Assembly (NCBI GenBank): GCA_934446095.1
Contig: CAKSDR010000014.1
Coordinates: 1 to 32,719, forward strand
Source: an uncultured Eubacteriales bacterium
GTDB lineage: Bacteria; Bacillota; Clostridia; Oscillospirales; CAG-382
Length of the DNA stretch: 32,719 bases
Direction: 5' to 3'
The position numbers and the translations under genes were made by a program. This document shows, in pieces, positions 9,078 through 15,225 of the stretch (position 1 is the first letter of the stretch; every line of letters begins with the position of its first letter). The notes under the pieces were generated by a model. It worked only from the letters and a program-made list of their open reading frames with translations. It had not been told where the DNA came from and ran no database searches.

Positions 9078-9370
9078 TTTTATTCTAAATTCCTTTCAGC
9101 AAGATTTATATGTGGAAAGAATGGCGATTAATTTTCAAAAGCGTTTTTTTCGATTTGCTATAAATATATATCATAAAGGAAACAGAAGAATTAGCAGTAG
9201 TATATGTGGAAATTGTGGAAAAAACTGAGAAACGCTTGAAAATAATGATTTTTGAAGAAAAATAACCCAAAAAAACTTTGGAAAAAATATGGAAAAATAT
9301 TTTTTTATCCACAACGAAAATTTATTAAAACCATGTGGATTATGTGGATATATTTTTGTGGGTTTTGTGG
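9078..9370. other. oriC: Chromosomal replication origin (oriC) candidate, dnaA-dnaN intergenic region
   Basis: This 293-nt AT-rich region between dnaA and dnaN has a cluster of DnaA-box-like 9-mers. One is a perfect TTATCCACA at 9305-9313. Near matches on the other strand are TGTGGATTA (9334-9342), TGTGGATAT (9343-9351), and the tandem abutting pair TGTGGAAAT (9205-9213) and TGTGGAAAA (9214-9222), with a weaker TGTGGAAAG at 9111-9119. Read on the minus strand, the abutting pair is followed by TACTACTGCTAATTCTTC (about 9187-9204), which resembles the complement of a DnaA-trio element. An AT-only stretch at about 9160-9176 follows, toward dnaN. Boxes, trios, then AT-rich DNA is the order known in B. 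subtilis. The assignment is strong by position and boxes; the trio call is by eye. Confidence 0.85.
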
Positions 9371-10876
9371 TTAATTTTTTATGTCTTCGGAAATTTTATT
9401 TATTTTTTCCGAAAAGGCAGGATCAGAAGAAATCATGTTTTTTATTTTTTCAACAGAATCCATAATAGTTGTGTGATCTCTGTTCAAAAATTTCCCTATG
9501 TCCATAAGCGACATATCGTTTAATGTTCTTAAAAAATATGAAGTTATCTGACGGGCAATAACGATATCCTTTGTTTTTTTCTTGCTTAAAATATCCTCGG
9601 AAGAAACGCCGGTACCGGAACAGACGCAGTCAAGTATTTTTTCTTTTGTTATCTGAGAAGTGTTTACGGTGATATCGCTTGTAAATTGCTTGACAAGAGA
9701 TGTTGTTATAGGCTCGTTTCGCACGATTGAAAAAGCGTGAATCCTTTTAAGAAGACCTTCAATCTGACGAACGTTGTCTTTTACGTTGTCGGCAATATAA
9801 TTTATTACTTCGTTCGGAATATTAAGCCTCATTTCAAAGGCTTTCCTTTTTATTATTGCGGAACGCAACTCGACGTCCGGCGGCTTTATGTCGGCAAAAA
9901 CGCTGAGTTCAAAACGCGAGCGAAGCCGCTGCTCAAGATTGTTTATTTCTTTCGGAAGCCTGTCGCTTGAAAGAATAATCTGTTTGTTTGCGTCATATAA
10001 AGCGTTAAACGTGTGGAAAAACTCTTCCTGAGTTGCTTCTTTTCCGCCTATAAACTGAATATCGTCTATAAGCAGAACATCTGCGTTTCTGTACTTTTCG
10101 CGGAATTGCTGCGTTTTGTTTCTTGTTATTGACAAAACAAGTTCGTTTGTAAAATCTTCGCTTGTAACATAAAGTATGTTAAAAGACGGTTTCGTTGTCA
10201 TAATCTCATGGGTTATCGCATACAAAAGATGAGTTTTGCCAAGGCCCGGAGGGCCGTATATGAAAAGGGGATTGTACTGCATTGCCGGATAATGCGCAAC
10301 CGATAAACTCATTGCGTGAGCAAGTTCGTTGCTTTTTCCGACTACAAAATTTTCAAATGTGTATTCGGGTTTGTACGCGGGAGCCGATTCGGTAATGTAA
10401 AGCATTCCGTTTTTGCTCTCGAGATTTTTCATGTAATTGATAAGCGGAATTTCTTCAAGTTTTTCGCTTTCGGAATTATAAATTTTCGGCAGTCTTAAGT
10501 TGTCTATATCCGAAAGGGTGCGGTCTTTTGAATTTCTTATTTTTTGCTGCGTTTTTTCGGCAGAGTCTTTTTCGGGAGAGTCTTTTTCGCACAAAAGTTC
10601 CATTAACTGTTCTTCAAAAGGCCTTTTTTCGACGGAGATAAGATACGGTGTTATCTCAAACCCCAAAACTTCTTCAAAAGCTTTTTTCAAAACGTCAAAA
10701 TATTTGCGCATGATCATTTCTTTTTTGTAATTGTTGGGAGTTTCAAGATATGCCTCTGTTCCTATGAGTTTCTGGAGTTTCATGTCGCGAAACCATAAAT
10801 CAAAAGTGATTTTTTTATCGATAAGTTTGTCCAGAGTATCAAGAACCAGCGGCCAGATTTCTGCTTCCGATGTCAT
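9371..10876 (-). CDS. dnaA: Chromosomal replication initiator protein DnaA
   Basis: This 501-residue initiator AAA+ protein binds DnaA boxes and melts oriC, which lies immediately downstream. Domain I (about 1-85, 'IWPLVLDTLDKLIDKKITFDLWF') is followed by a charged linker (about 85-170). The AAA+ domain has Walker A 'YGPPGLGKTHLL' (about 207-218) and Walker B 'LLIDDIQFIGGK', and domain IV has the DNA-binding signature 'NRDHTTIM'. The usual 'GGRDHTT' here reads 'LNRDHTT', a mild variation. I chose the ATG at 10876 rather than the in-frame start 13 codons upstream, because AGGAG lies about 7 nt before it and the protein then begins at the normal domain I. The promoter is at 10937-10965. Confidence 0.97.
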   Translation of the reverse strand: MTSEAEIWPLVLDTLDKLIDKKITFDLWFRDMKLQKLIGTEAYLETPNNYKKEMIMRKYFDVLKKAFEEVLGFEITPYLISVEKRPFEEQLMELLCEKDSPEKDSAEKTQQKIRNSKDRTLSDIDNLRLPKIYNSESEKLEEIPLINYMKNLESKNGMLYITESAPAYKPEYTFENFVVGKSNELAHAMSLSVAHYPAMQYNPLFIYGPPGLGKTHLLYAITHEIMTTKPSFNILYVTSEDFTNELVLSITRNKTQQFREKYRNADVLLIDDIQFIGGKEATQEEFFHTFNALYDANKQIILSSDRLPKEINNLEQRLRSRFELSVFADIKPPDVELRSAIIKRKAFEMRLNIPNEVINYIADNVKDNVRQIEGLLKRIHAFSIVRNEPITTSLVKQFTSDITVNTSQITKEKILDCVCSGTGVSSEDILSKKKTKDIVIARQITSYFLRTLNDMSLMDIGKFLNRDHTTIMDSVEKIKNMISSDPAFSEKINKISEDIKN

Positions 10877-10936
10877 ATTTATCTCCTTTCCGAAAAAATT
10901 AAAAAAAGACTGCAAATTTACCTACATATATAATAT

Positions 10937-10965
10937 ATAATACCACAATATAAAATCTTTTTCAA
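10937..10965 (-). promoter_or_regulatory. dnaA promoter
   Basis: Read on the minus strand: TTGAAA at 10965-10960, a 17-bp spacer, then TATTAT at 10942-10937. This is a good sigma-A type match about 60 nt upstream of the dnaA start. The upstream small-RNA terminator ends about 36 nt before its -35, which would insulate it from that transcript. No strong DnaA box overlaps it, so classic autoregulation is not obvious. Confidence 0.6.
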
Positions 10966-11000
10966 GTATAATTTTCTCATTTTGGGCGCGGAAAAATATT

Positions 11001-11031
11001 AAAAAAACGGCAGAACAAAAAAGTTCTGCCG
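11001..11031 (-). terminator. Intrinsic terminator of the candidate small RNA
   Basis: A perfect 9-bp stem CGGCAGAAC / GTTCTGCCG (11008-11016 and 11023-11031) has a six-base loop. On the minus strand it is followed directly by TTTTTTT. On the plus strand it is followed by GAAAAGACT, so it terminates only minus-strand RNA. The only transcript it can serve is one starting between here and recA, which matches the promoter at 11181-11209. Confidence 0.85.
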
Positions 11032-11176
11032 GAAAAGACTTAAAAATTTAGTAGATAAAATAATTTTTATTTTTAAAGCACATCTGCCGCAAAATAAAAA
11101 AAGATAAGTCAAAGAAAGAAAACTGCGGCAAATGCGCTTTAAATCGAAACTAATTTGGGAGGAAAAGTTTCATTGT
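11001..11176 (-). ncRNA. Candidate SOS-regulated small RNA with C-rich hairpin loop
   Basis: A transcript of about 175 nt is predicted on the minus strand between a perfect consensus promoter (11181-11209) and an intrinsic terminator (11001-11031). Three structures are visible. First, at the 5' end, GAAACT pairs with AGTTTC (11171-11166 with 11151-11146) and presents a 14-nt loop containing TCCTCCC, complementary to Shine-Dalgarno sequences. Second, 20-nt arms at 11143-11124 and 11091-11072 pair completely around a 32-nt U-rich loop. Two of those pairs are G-U in minus-strand RNA but would be A-C mismatches in plus-strand RNA, so the structure favours this strand. Third is the terminator hairpin. 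No ORF longer than about 11 codons fits. C-rich loops of this kind are known in Gram-positive regulatory RNAs such as the S. aureus Rsa family. I recognise no named RNA family; 6S RNA was considered and disfavoured. Confidence 0.65.
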
Positions 11177-11180
11177 TTAT

Positions 11181-11209
11181 ATTATACCAAACAAAAGTTC
11201 GATTGTCAA
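11181..11209 (-). promoter_or_regulatory. Consensus sigma-A promoter reading toward dnaA (small-RNA promoter)
   Basis: On the minus strand, TTGACA (11209-11204), exactly 17 bp, then TATAAT (11186-11181): a perfect match at both hexamers with optimal spacing. A LexA-type box (11188-11201) fills most of the spacer, so a bound repressor would occlude the polymerase site. Expected transcription starts near 11173-11176. Confidence 0.8.
11188..11201. promoter_or_regulatory. LexA-type (SOS) operator 1, inside the small-RNA promoter spacer
   Basis: The plus strand reads CAAACAAAAGTTCG, and the minus strand CGAACTTTTGTTTG. The outer halves match the Bacillus/Clostridia LexA (DinR) core GAAC-N4-GTTY; the central four bases deviate from the RNRY preference. 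It lies between the -35 and -10 of the minus-strand promoter. With box 2 it forms an inverted pair about 30 bp apart centre to centre, near three helical turns. The gene for LexA is not in the window. Confidence 0.65.
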
Positions 11210-11217
11210 TAGTTTTT

Positions 11218-11231
11218 TGAACATTTGTTTG
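11218..11231. promoter_or_regulatory. LexA-type (SOS) operator 2, upstream of recA
   Basis: TGAACATTTGTTTG fits GAAC-N4-GTTY. Reversed, CAAACAAATGTTCA shares all but two or three bases with box 1. It may cover an alternative weak recA promoter (TTGTTT at 11225-11230, 18 bp, TAAAAT at 11249-11254). SOS control of recA by LexA is standard in Firmicutes, which supports the assignment. Confidence 0.65.
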
Positions 11232-11318
11232 ATTTTTTTATTTTTATGTAAAATAGCCTTAAAAAAGGGGATAATGAGAACAAAAAGCAAAAATGAGCAA
11301 AAATAAATTGTTTTAAGG

Positions 11319-11347
11319 TTGACTTTTGTCGTATTATATGATAAACT
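11319..11347 (+). promoter_or_regulatory. recA promoter
   Basis: TTGACT (11319-11324), a 17-bp spacer and TAAACT (11342-11347) lie about 53 nt before the recA ATG. No LexA box overlaps these hexamers directly. SOS control would then act from box 2 about 90 bp upstream or through an upstream promoter overlapping that box. Confidence 0.55.
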
Positions 11348-11399
11348 TAATAAAACAGGTGTTCTATTTTAATATTAAGATTTGTGAGGAAGAGATATT

Positions 11400-12497
11400 A
11401 TGGCAAAGGAAAAAGCATCGGCAAAGAAGGATTTGCAGGAAGATAAGCAAACTGTTCTGAAAGCGACGATTGCGCAGATTGAAAAAAGTTACGGCAAGGG
11501 CTCCATTATGAAACTCGGAGAAAATACTTCAATGAATGTGAGTGCGGTTTCAACAGGGTCGCTGACGCTTGACCTTGCCCTTGGAATAGGGGGAGTTCCT
11601 AAAGGCAGAATTATTGAAATTTTCGGACCGGAATCCTCCGGAAAAACAACGCTTGCCCTTCATATTGTATCCGAAGTTCAGAAATCCGGCGGAGAGGCGG
11701 CATTTATAGACGCGGAGCATGCGCTCGACCCTATTTATGCAAAAGCGCTCGGGGTAAATATCGACGAACTTTTGGTATCACAGCCTGACTGTGGCGAACA
11801 GGCGCTTGAAATTACTGAAGCACTTGTGAGAAGCGGTGCTATTGATGTTGTAATAGTTGACTCAGTAGCAGCTCTTGTTCCGAAAACCGAGATTGAGGGC
11901 GAGATGGGCGACAGCCACGTAGGTCTTCATGCAAGACTTATGTCTCAGGCATTAAGAAAACTTTCGGGAGCCATAGCAAAGTCGAACTGTATTGTAATAT
12001 TTATAAATCAGCTGAGAGAAAAAGTCGGAGTAATTTACGGAAATCCTGAGGTTACAACCGGCGGAAGAGCGCTTAAATTCTATGCTTCTGTCAGAATAGA
12101 TATAAGAAAAGGCCAGCCTATAAAAGACGGCACGGAAGTTGTCGGGAACAGAACAAAATGCAAGGTTGTAAAAAATAAAGTTGCACCGCCTTTCAGAACA
12201 GCAGAGTTTGACATCCTCTACGGAAAGGGAATTTCAAAAGAAAGCGAACTTATAGATGTCGGCGTGCAACTTGATATAATTTCAAAGAGCGGTTCATGGT
12301 TTTCATATAATGACAACAGAATTGCCCAGGGAAGAGATAATTTAAGACAGTACCTCGAGCAGAACCCCGACGTTGCAAAGGAAATTGAAGAGAAAATCAA
12401 GGGCGCTGCGGCAAATATGACATTTGACGTGCTTGAACAAAGCCTTGACGCAGACGATGATTCGTCGCACATAATGATTGCGGAGGAGTTTGAATAA
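11400..12497 (+). CDS. recA: Recombinase RecA
   Basis: This 365-residue ATP-dependent strand-exchange protein is also the co-protease that triggers LexA self-cleavage. Walker A 'GPESSGKT' is at about residues 76-83. Walker B 'VIVDSVAALVPK' and the L1/L2 loop regions 'EGEMGDSHVG' and 'NQLREKVGVIYGNPEVTTGG' follow, and the C-terminus is acidic ('DADDDS...EEFE') as usual. A lysine-rich leader 'AKEKASAKKDLQEDKQ' precedes the core. GAGGAAG lies about 8 nt before the ATG. It is one of only four plus-strand genes here and is co-directional with rightward replication from oriC. It heads a recA-recX pair and shares its upstream region with the putative SOS small RNA. Confidence 0.99.
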   Translation: MAKEKASAKKDLQEDKQTVLKATIAQIEKSYGKGSIMKLGENTSMNVSAVSTGSLTLDLALGIGGVPKGRIIEIFGPESSGKTTLALHIVSEVQKSGGEAAFIDAEHALDPIYAKALGVNIDELLVSQPDCGEQALEITEALVRSGAIDVVIVDSVAALVPKTEIEGEMGDSHVGLHARLMSQALRKLSGAIAKSNCIVIFINQLREKVGVIYGNPEVTTGGRALKFYASVRIDIRKGQPIKDGTEVVGNRTKCKVVKNKVAPPFRTAEFDILYGKGISKESELIDVGVQLDIISKSGSWFSYNDNRIAQGRDNLRQYLEQNPDVAKEIEEKIKGAAANMTFDVLEQSLDADDDSSHIMIAEEFE

Positions 12498-12549
12498 AAT
12501 TTCGGGTCTTGCAAGTCTTCCAGTTAAATGAAAGAAAACGGAAAGCATA

Positions 12550-13230
12550 ATGATAATTACAAAATTTATTTTATCCGCTTCGGGAAATGAAATTACTTTT
12601 TTAACAGACGAGGGAAACTATAATGTTTCGCGTTCGGATTTTTTCAAAATTTTTAAAATTTCAAACAGCGATATTCAGGAAGATCGGGATGAGTTTTTCG
12701 GCGGCATTGAAACTCCCTTTTACGCAAGTGAAGATGAGAGGGAAAGCATTCTGTCTGCCTGTGAAAAACTGAAAGCTGTGAAATATGCGTCATATTTGCT
12801 TTCAATAGGAGATAAATCGGAGAGAAAACTGTATTTTAAACTGCGATCAAAATTTGATGAAGACTCTTCTCAAAAGGCGATAGAACTTTTAAAAAAACAG
12901 TCGCTGGTCTGCGATGAAAAACTCTGTGCACGAAAACTGGAAATTATGGCGAACGAAAAACTTTACGGCCCCGCAAGACTGAAAAACGAACTTTATGCAA
13001 AAGGCTTTAACTTAGATGTAATAGAGAAAGCATTGAAAAAAAACGAAGTTGATTTTGAAGAAAATCTTGAAAAACTTTTCTGCAAGGTTGTAAAGAGAAT
13101 TGTTCCGGAAAACAGGGAACAACTCAAGAAAATCTCCGATAAACTTTTAAGATATGGATATTCTTATGACGATATCAGAAATGTAATTGAAAATTCGGGA
13201 ATATATGATAATCTTCATGATAACTTTTAA
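12550..13230 (+). CDS. recX: Regulatory protein RecX
   Basis: This 226-residue protein starts 52 nt after recA. RecX binds RecA filaments and limits their extension and activity. The all-helical three-helix repeats of the family are visible: 'AVKYASYLLSIGDKSERKLYFKLRSKFD', 'KAIELLKKQSLVCDEKLCARKLEIMA' and 'LYGPARLKNELYAKGFNLDVIEKAL', where 'YGP.rl..EL..KG' is the hallmark. An N-terminal region of about 75 residues, beta-like and variable, precedes the repeats, as in other Firmicutes RecX proteins. It is probably cotranscribed with recA and therefore under the same SOS control. The transcript ends at the terminator at 13264-13298. Confidence 0.92.
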   Translation: MIITKFILSASGNEITFLTDEGNYNVSRSDFFKIFKISNSDIQEDRDEFFGGIETPFYASEDERESILSACEKLKAVKYASYLLSIGDKSERKLYFKLRSKFDEDSSQKAIELLKKQSLVCDEKLCARKLEIMANEKLYGPARLKNELYAKGFNLDVIEKALKKNEVDFEENLEKLFCKVVKRIVPENREQLKKISDKLLRYGYSYDDIRNVIENSGIYDNLHDNF

Positions 13231-13263
13231 AAAGACAGCGGATTTTTTACATATTTGAAAAGC

Positions 13264-13298
13264 AAAAGGCGAAACAAAAATTTTTGTTTCGCCTTTTT
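13264..13298. terminator. Bidirectional terminator between recX and dnaX
   Basis: The palindrome AAAAGGCGAAACAAAAA / TTTTTGTTTCGCCTTTT has a GC-rich GGCGAAAC/GTTTCGCC heart and T runs on both sides. It separates the converging recA-recX and hisS-to-dnaX transcripts and can stop both. Confidence 0.85.
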
Positions 13299-13358
13299 AT
13301 ATTATAATATTTTATAAACATAACTTTTGCGGCAAAATGCAAACACGCGTATAAAACA

Positions 13359-15194
13359 TTACATAAGACCGGAAAGATCTGTTTTTTCGTCCTTTTTGGA
13401 ATTTTTTTTCGGAACAATCTTAAGAATGGGGTCAAAATTCAAATATTTTTCAAGGCATTCTTTTAAAACTACAAAATTTGCATCTTGTGAAAAAAGACTT
13501 TGCGCTATAAAATTCGGGGCTTCAAGTTCAATCGTATTTCCGCATATAAATGCCCGTCCGCCTTTTAACATGGAGTAAAGAATTTTATTTTTAAGCCCGA
13601 CGCTTTCAGTAAACTCTTCATATTCCATGAAAAGATTCTGCAAAGAAGAGCCGTCTTTCGCAGCATTTTCGGAAGTTTTGGCAGACCCTGCGGATGAGGA
13701 AGAGGAAAAATCAGAATTTTCCGCAACTGATAAGATCGCGGGATCCGACGCCGAAGACGCTTTGGTTTCTGCGACGGAAAGAGATGTCGATTCGAAATCT
13801 TCTGCGGGGGGTGCGGACACGGGCTTTGCAGAAGATGCAGAAGGGTCTTTAAAAGACGGCGCGGAAGATCCGAAGTTTGTATACGGTCCGTCGAAAGGCA
13901 CGTCATTTTCTTCCGGAATTTTCTGTGGTTCAGATTTGTCCGGTGAACTTTCAGACAGTTCCGGTGCCGAAGAACTTTTCTCTTTTACCGATTCAAAAGG
14001 CTCGTTTGCTGAATGCTCAAATAAAGTTTTTGAAGAAGTTTTAACAGAAGACAATTTTTCTTCAAGGGCGCAAATCCTTGAAACAAGCGAATTTATGTCG
14101 CATGATAAAGAAGGATTGCAAAGCCGAATCATTGCGGTTTCGATAATAGTTCTCCTGCTAAGCGCGGGAGAATACATTTTTCGCTGAGTTTCTTCGCAGA
14201 CATTAATGCAGAAAGCGAGCTGCGGCGCGGAAATTTTTTCGGAAATTTTTTTTAGGGAAGAAAACTCATTTTCAGACAAATCCATATATTTTTCAGGAAG
14301 TTTTGTGTTTTTTATTATCATAAGATCCCGAAAAACTTCAGAAAGTTCCGAACAAAGAGCGCTTAAATCTTTGCTGTTGTTGTAAGCGCCGGCAATTATC
14401 TGCAGGGTTTTTTCGCAGTTGCAAGAAGAAATAGCGTCTGCAAGTTCTACCGCAGTTTCCCTGCCGACAACTCCAAGACTTTCTGCGGCTTCTTCTTCCG
14501 AAACCTCGTGGTCTGACATGATAAAAAGTTCGAGCATCGACAAGGCGTCGCGCATGGCTCCGCCGGCAAGTCTTGCTATCAGCATAAGGGCTTTTGAAGA
14601 AATTTTTATATTTTCCTTTTCGGAAATAAATCTTAGTCTTTCGGCAATTTTTTCAGATGTAATTCTTCTGAAATCAAAGCGCTTGCATCTTGAAAGAATG
14701 GTTGCCGGAATTTTACCGAGTTCGGTTGTGGCAAGAATAAACAATATATGTTCCGGAGGTTCTTCAAGTGTCTTTAAAAGCGCATTAAAAGCGCCGATTG
14801 ACAGCATATGGACTTCGTCTATGATAAAAACGCGCTTTTTCAGTTCTGCCGGGGGATATGCGACAGTATCGCGCAGTTCGCGGATATTGTCGACTCCGTT
14901 ATAGCTTGCGGCGTCAATTTCATAAATATCAAGAGAATTTTCAGCGGCAATGCATGAAGGGCAAACGCCGCACGGGTCGCCGCCTTTGGGGTTATCGCAG
15001 CTGACGGCTCTTGCAAGGATTTTTGCGCATGTGGTTTTTCCGGTTCCGCGCGAACCGCAGAAAAGGTATGCGTGTGAAACGGAGCCCTGCATAACCTCGC
15101 TTTTCAAAACGCTCGTAATATGTTCTTGTCCGATTACGTCGGAAAAGACCTGAGGGCGCCATTTTCGGTATAAAGCCTTATATGAATTTCCCAC
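13359..15194 (-). CDS. dnaX: DNA polymerase III subunits gamma/tau
   Basis: This 611-residue clamp-loader ATPase has the N-terminal 'ALYRKWRPQVFSDVIGQEH' typical of DnaX. Walker A is 'CGSRGTGKTTC' (about 46-56), the zinc module has Cys at 66, 75, 78 and 81, and 'FIIDEVHMLS' (about 123-132) and 'SRCKRFDFRRI' follow. After the AAA+ core (about 1-370) comes a linker of about 130 residues very rich in Ser, Ala, Pro and Glu (about 385-520), then a tau-like C-terminal domain ending 'KIVPKKNSKKDEKTDLSGLM'. The start is GTG, supported by AGGAG 9 nt upstream. I do not see a convincing programmed slippage site. It is last in the hisS-aspS-polA-GH78 run, 31 nt after the GH78 stop. Confidence 0.97.
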   Translation of the reverse strand: MGNSYKALYRKWRPQVFSDVIGQEHITSVLKSEVMQGSVSHAYLFCGSRGTGKTTCAKILARAVSCDNPKGGDPCGVCPSCIAAENSLDIYEIDAASYNGVDNIRELRDTVAYPPAELKKRVFIIDEVHMLSIGAFNALLKTLEEPPEHILFILATTELGKIPATILSRCKRFDFRRITSEKIAERLRFISEKENIKISSKALMLIARLAGGAMRDALSMLELFIMSDHEVSEEEAAESLGVVGRETAVELADAISSCNCEKTLQIIAGAYNNSKDLSALCSELSEVFRDLMIIKNTKLPEKYMDLSENEFSSLKKISEKISAPQLAFCINVCEETQRKMYSPALSRRTIIETAMIRLCNPSLSCDINSLVSRICALEEKLSSVKTSSKTLFEHSANEPFESVKEKSSSAPELSESSPDKSEPQKIPEENDVPFDGPYTNFGSSAPSFKDPSASSAKPVSAPPAEDFESTSLSVAETKASSASDPAILSVAENSDFSSSSSAGSAKTSENAAKDGSSLQNLFMEYEEFTESVGLKNKILYSMLKGGRAFICGNTIELEAPNFIAQSLFSQDANFVVLKECLEKYLNFDPILKIVPKKNSKKDEKTDLSGLM

Positions 15195-15225
15195 GTTAAA
15201 GGGCTCCTTTCATATTAAAATATAA

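Noticed and set aside
10877..10936. DnaA boxes upstream of dnaA for autoregulation
   Set aside because: Only a poor match (TACCACA) is present near the -10; no box with one mismatch or less was found there.
11001..11176. 6S RNA as identity of the candidate small RNA
   Set aside because: The length would fit, but the long uninterrupted 20-bp stem with a 32-nt U-rich loop and a separate 5' hairpin does not give the closing stem, central bubble and terminal stem of 6S RNA.
11132..11212. Plus-strand frame of 26 codons inside the dnaA-recA region
   Set aside because: It has no Shine-Dalgarno, crosses the small-RNA stem and the LexA box, and reads against a consensus minus-strand promoter. It looks like chance.
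13627..14187. Plus-strand open frame of 186 codons opposite dnaX
   Set aside because: It lies opposite the Ser/Ala/Pro-rich DnaX linker and is itself a low-complexity Ser/Asp/Glu string, a by-product of that codon use. There is no Shine-Dalgarno or promoter.
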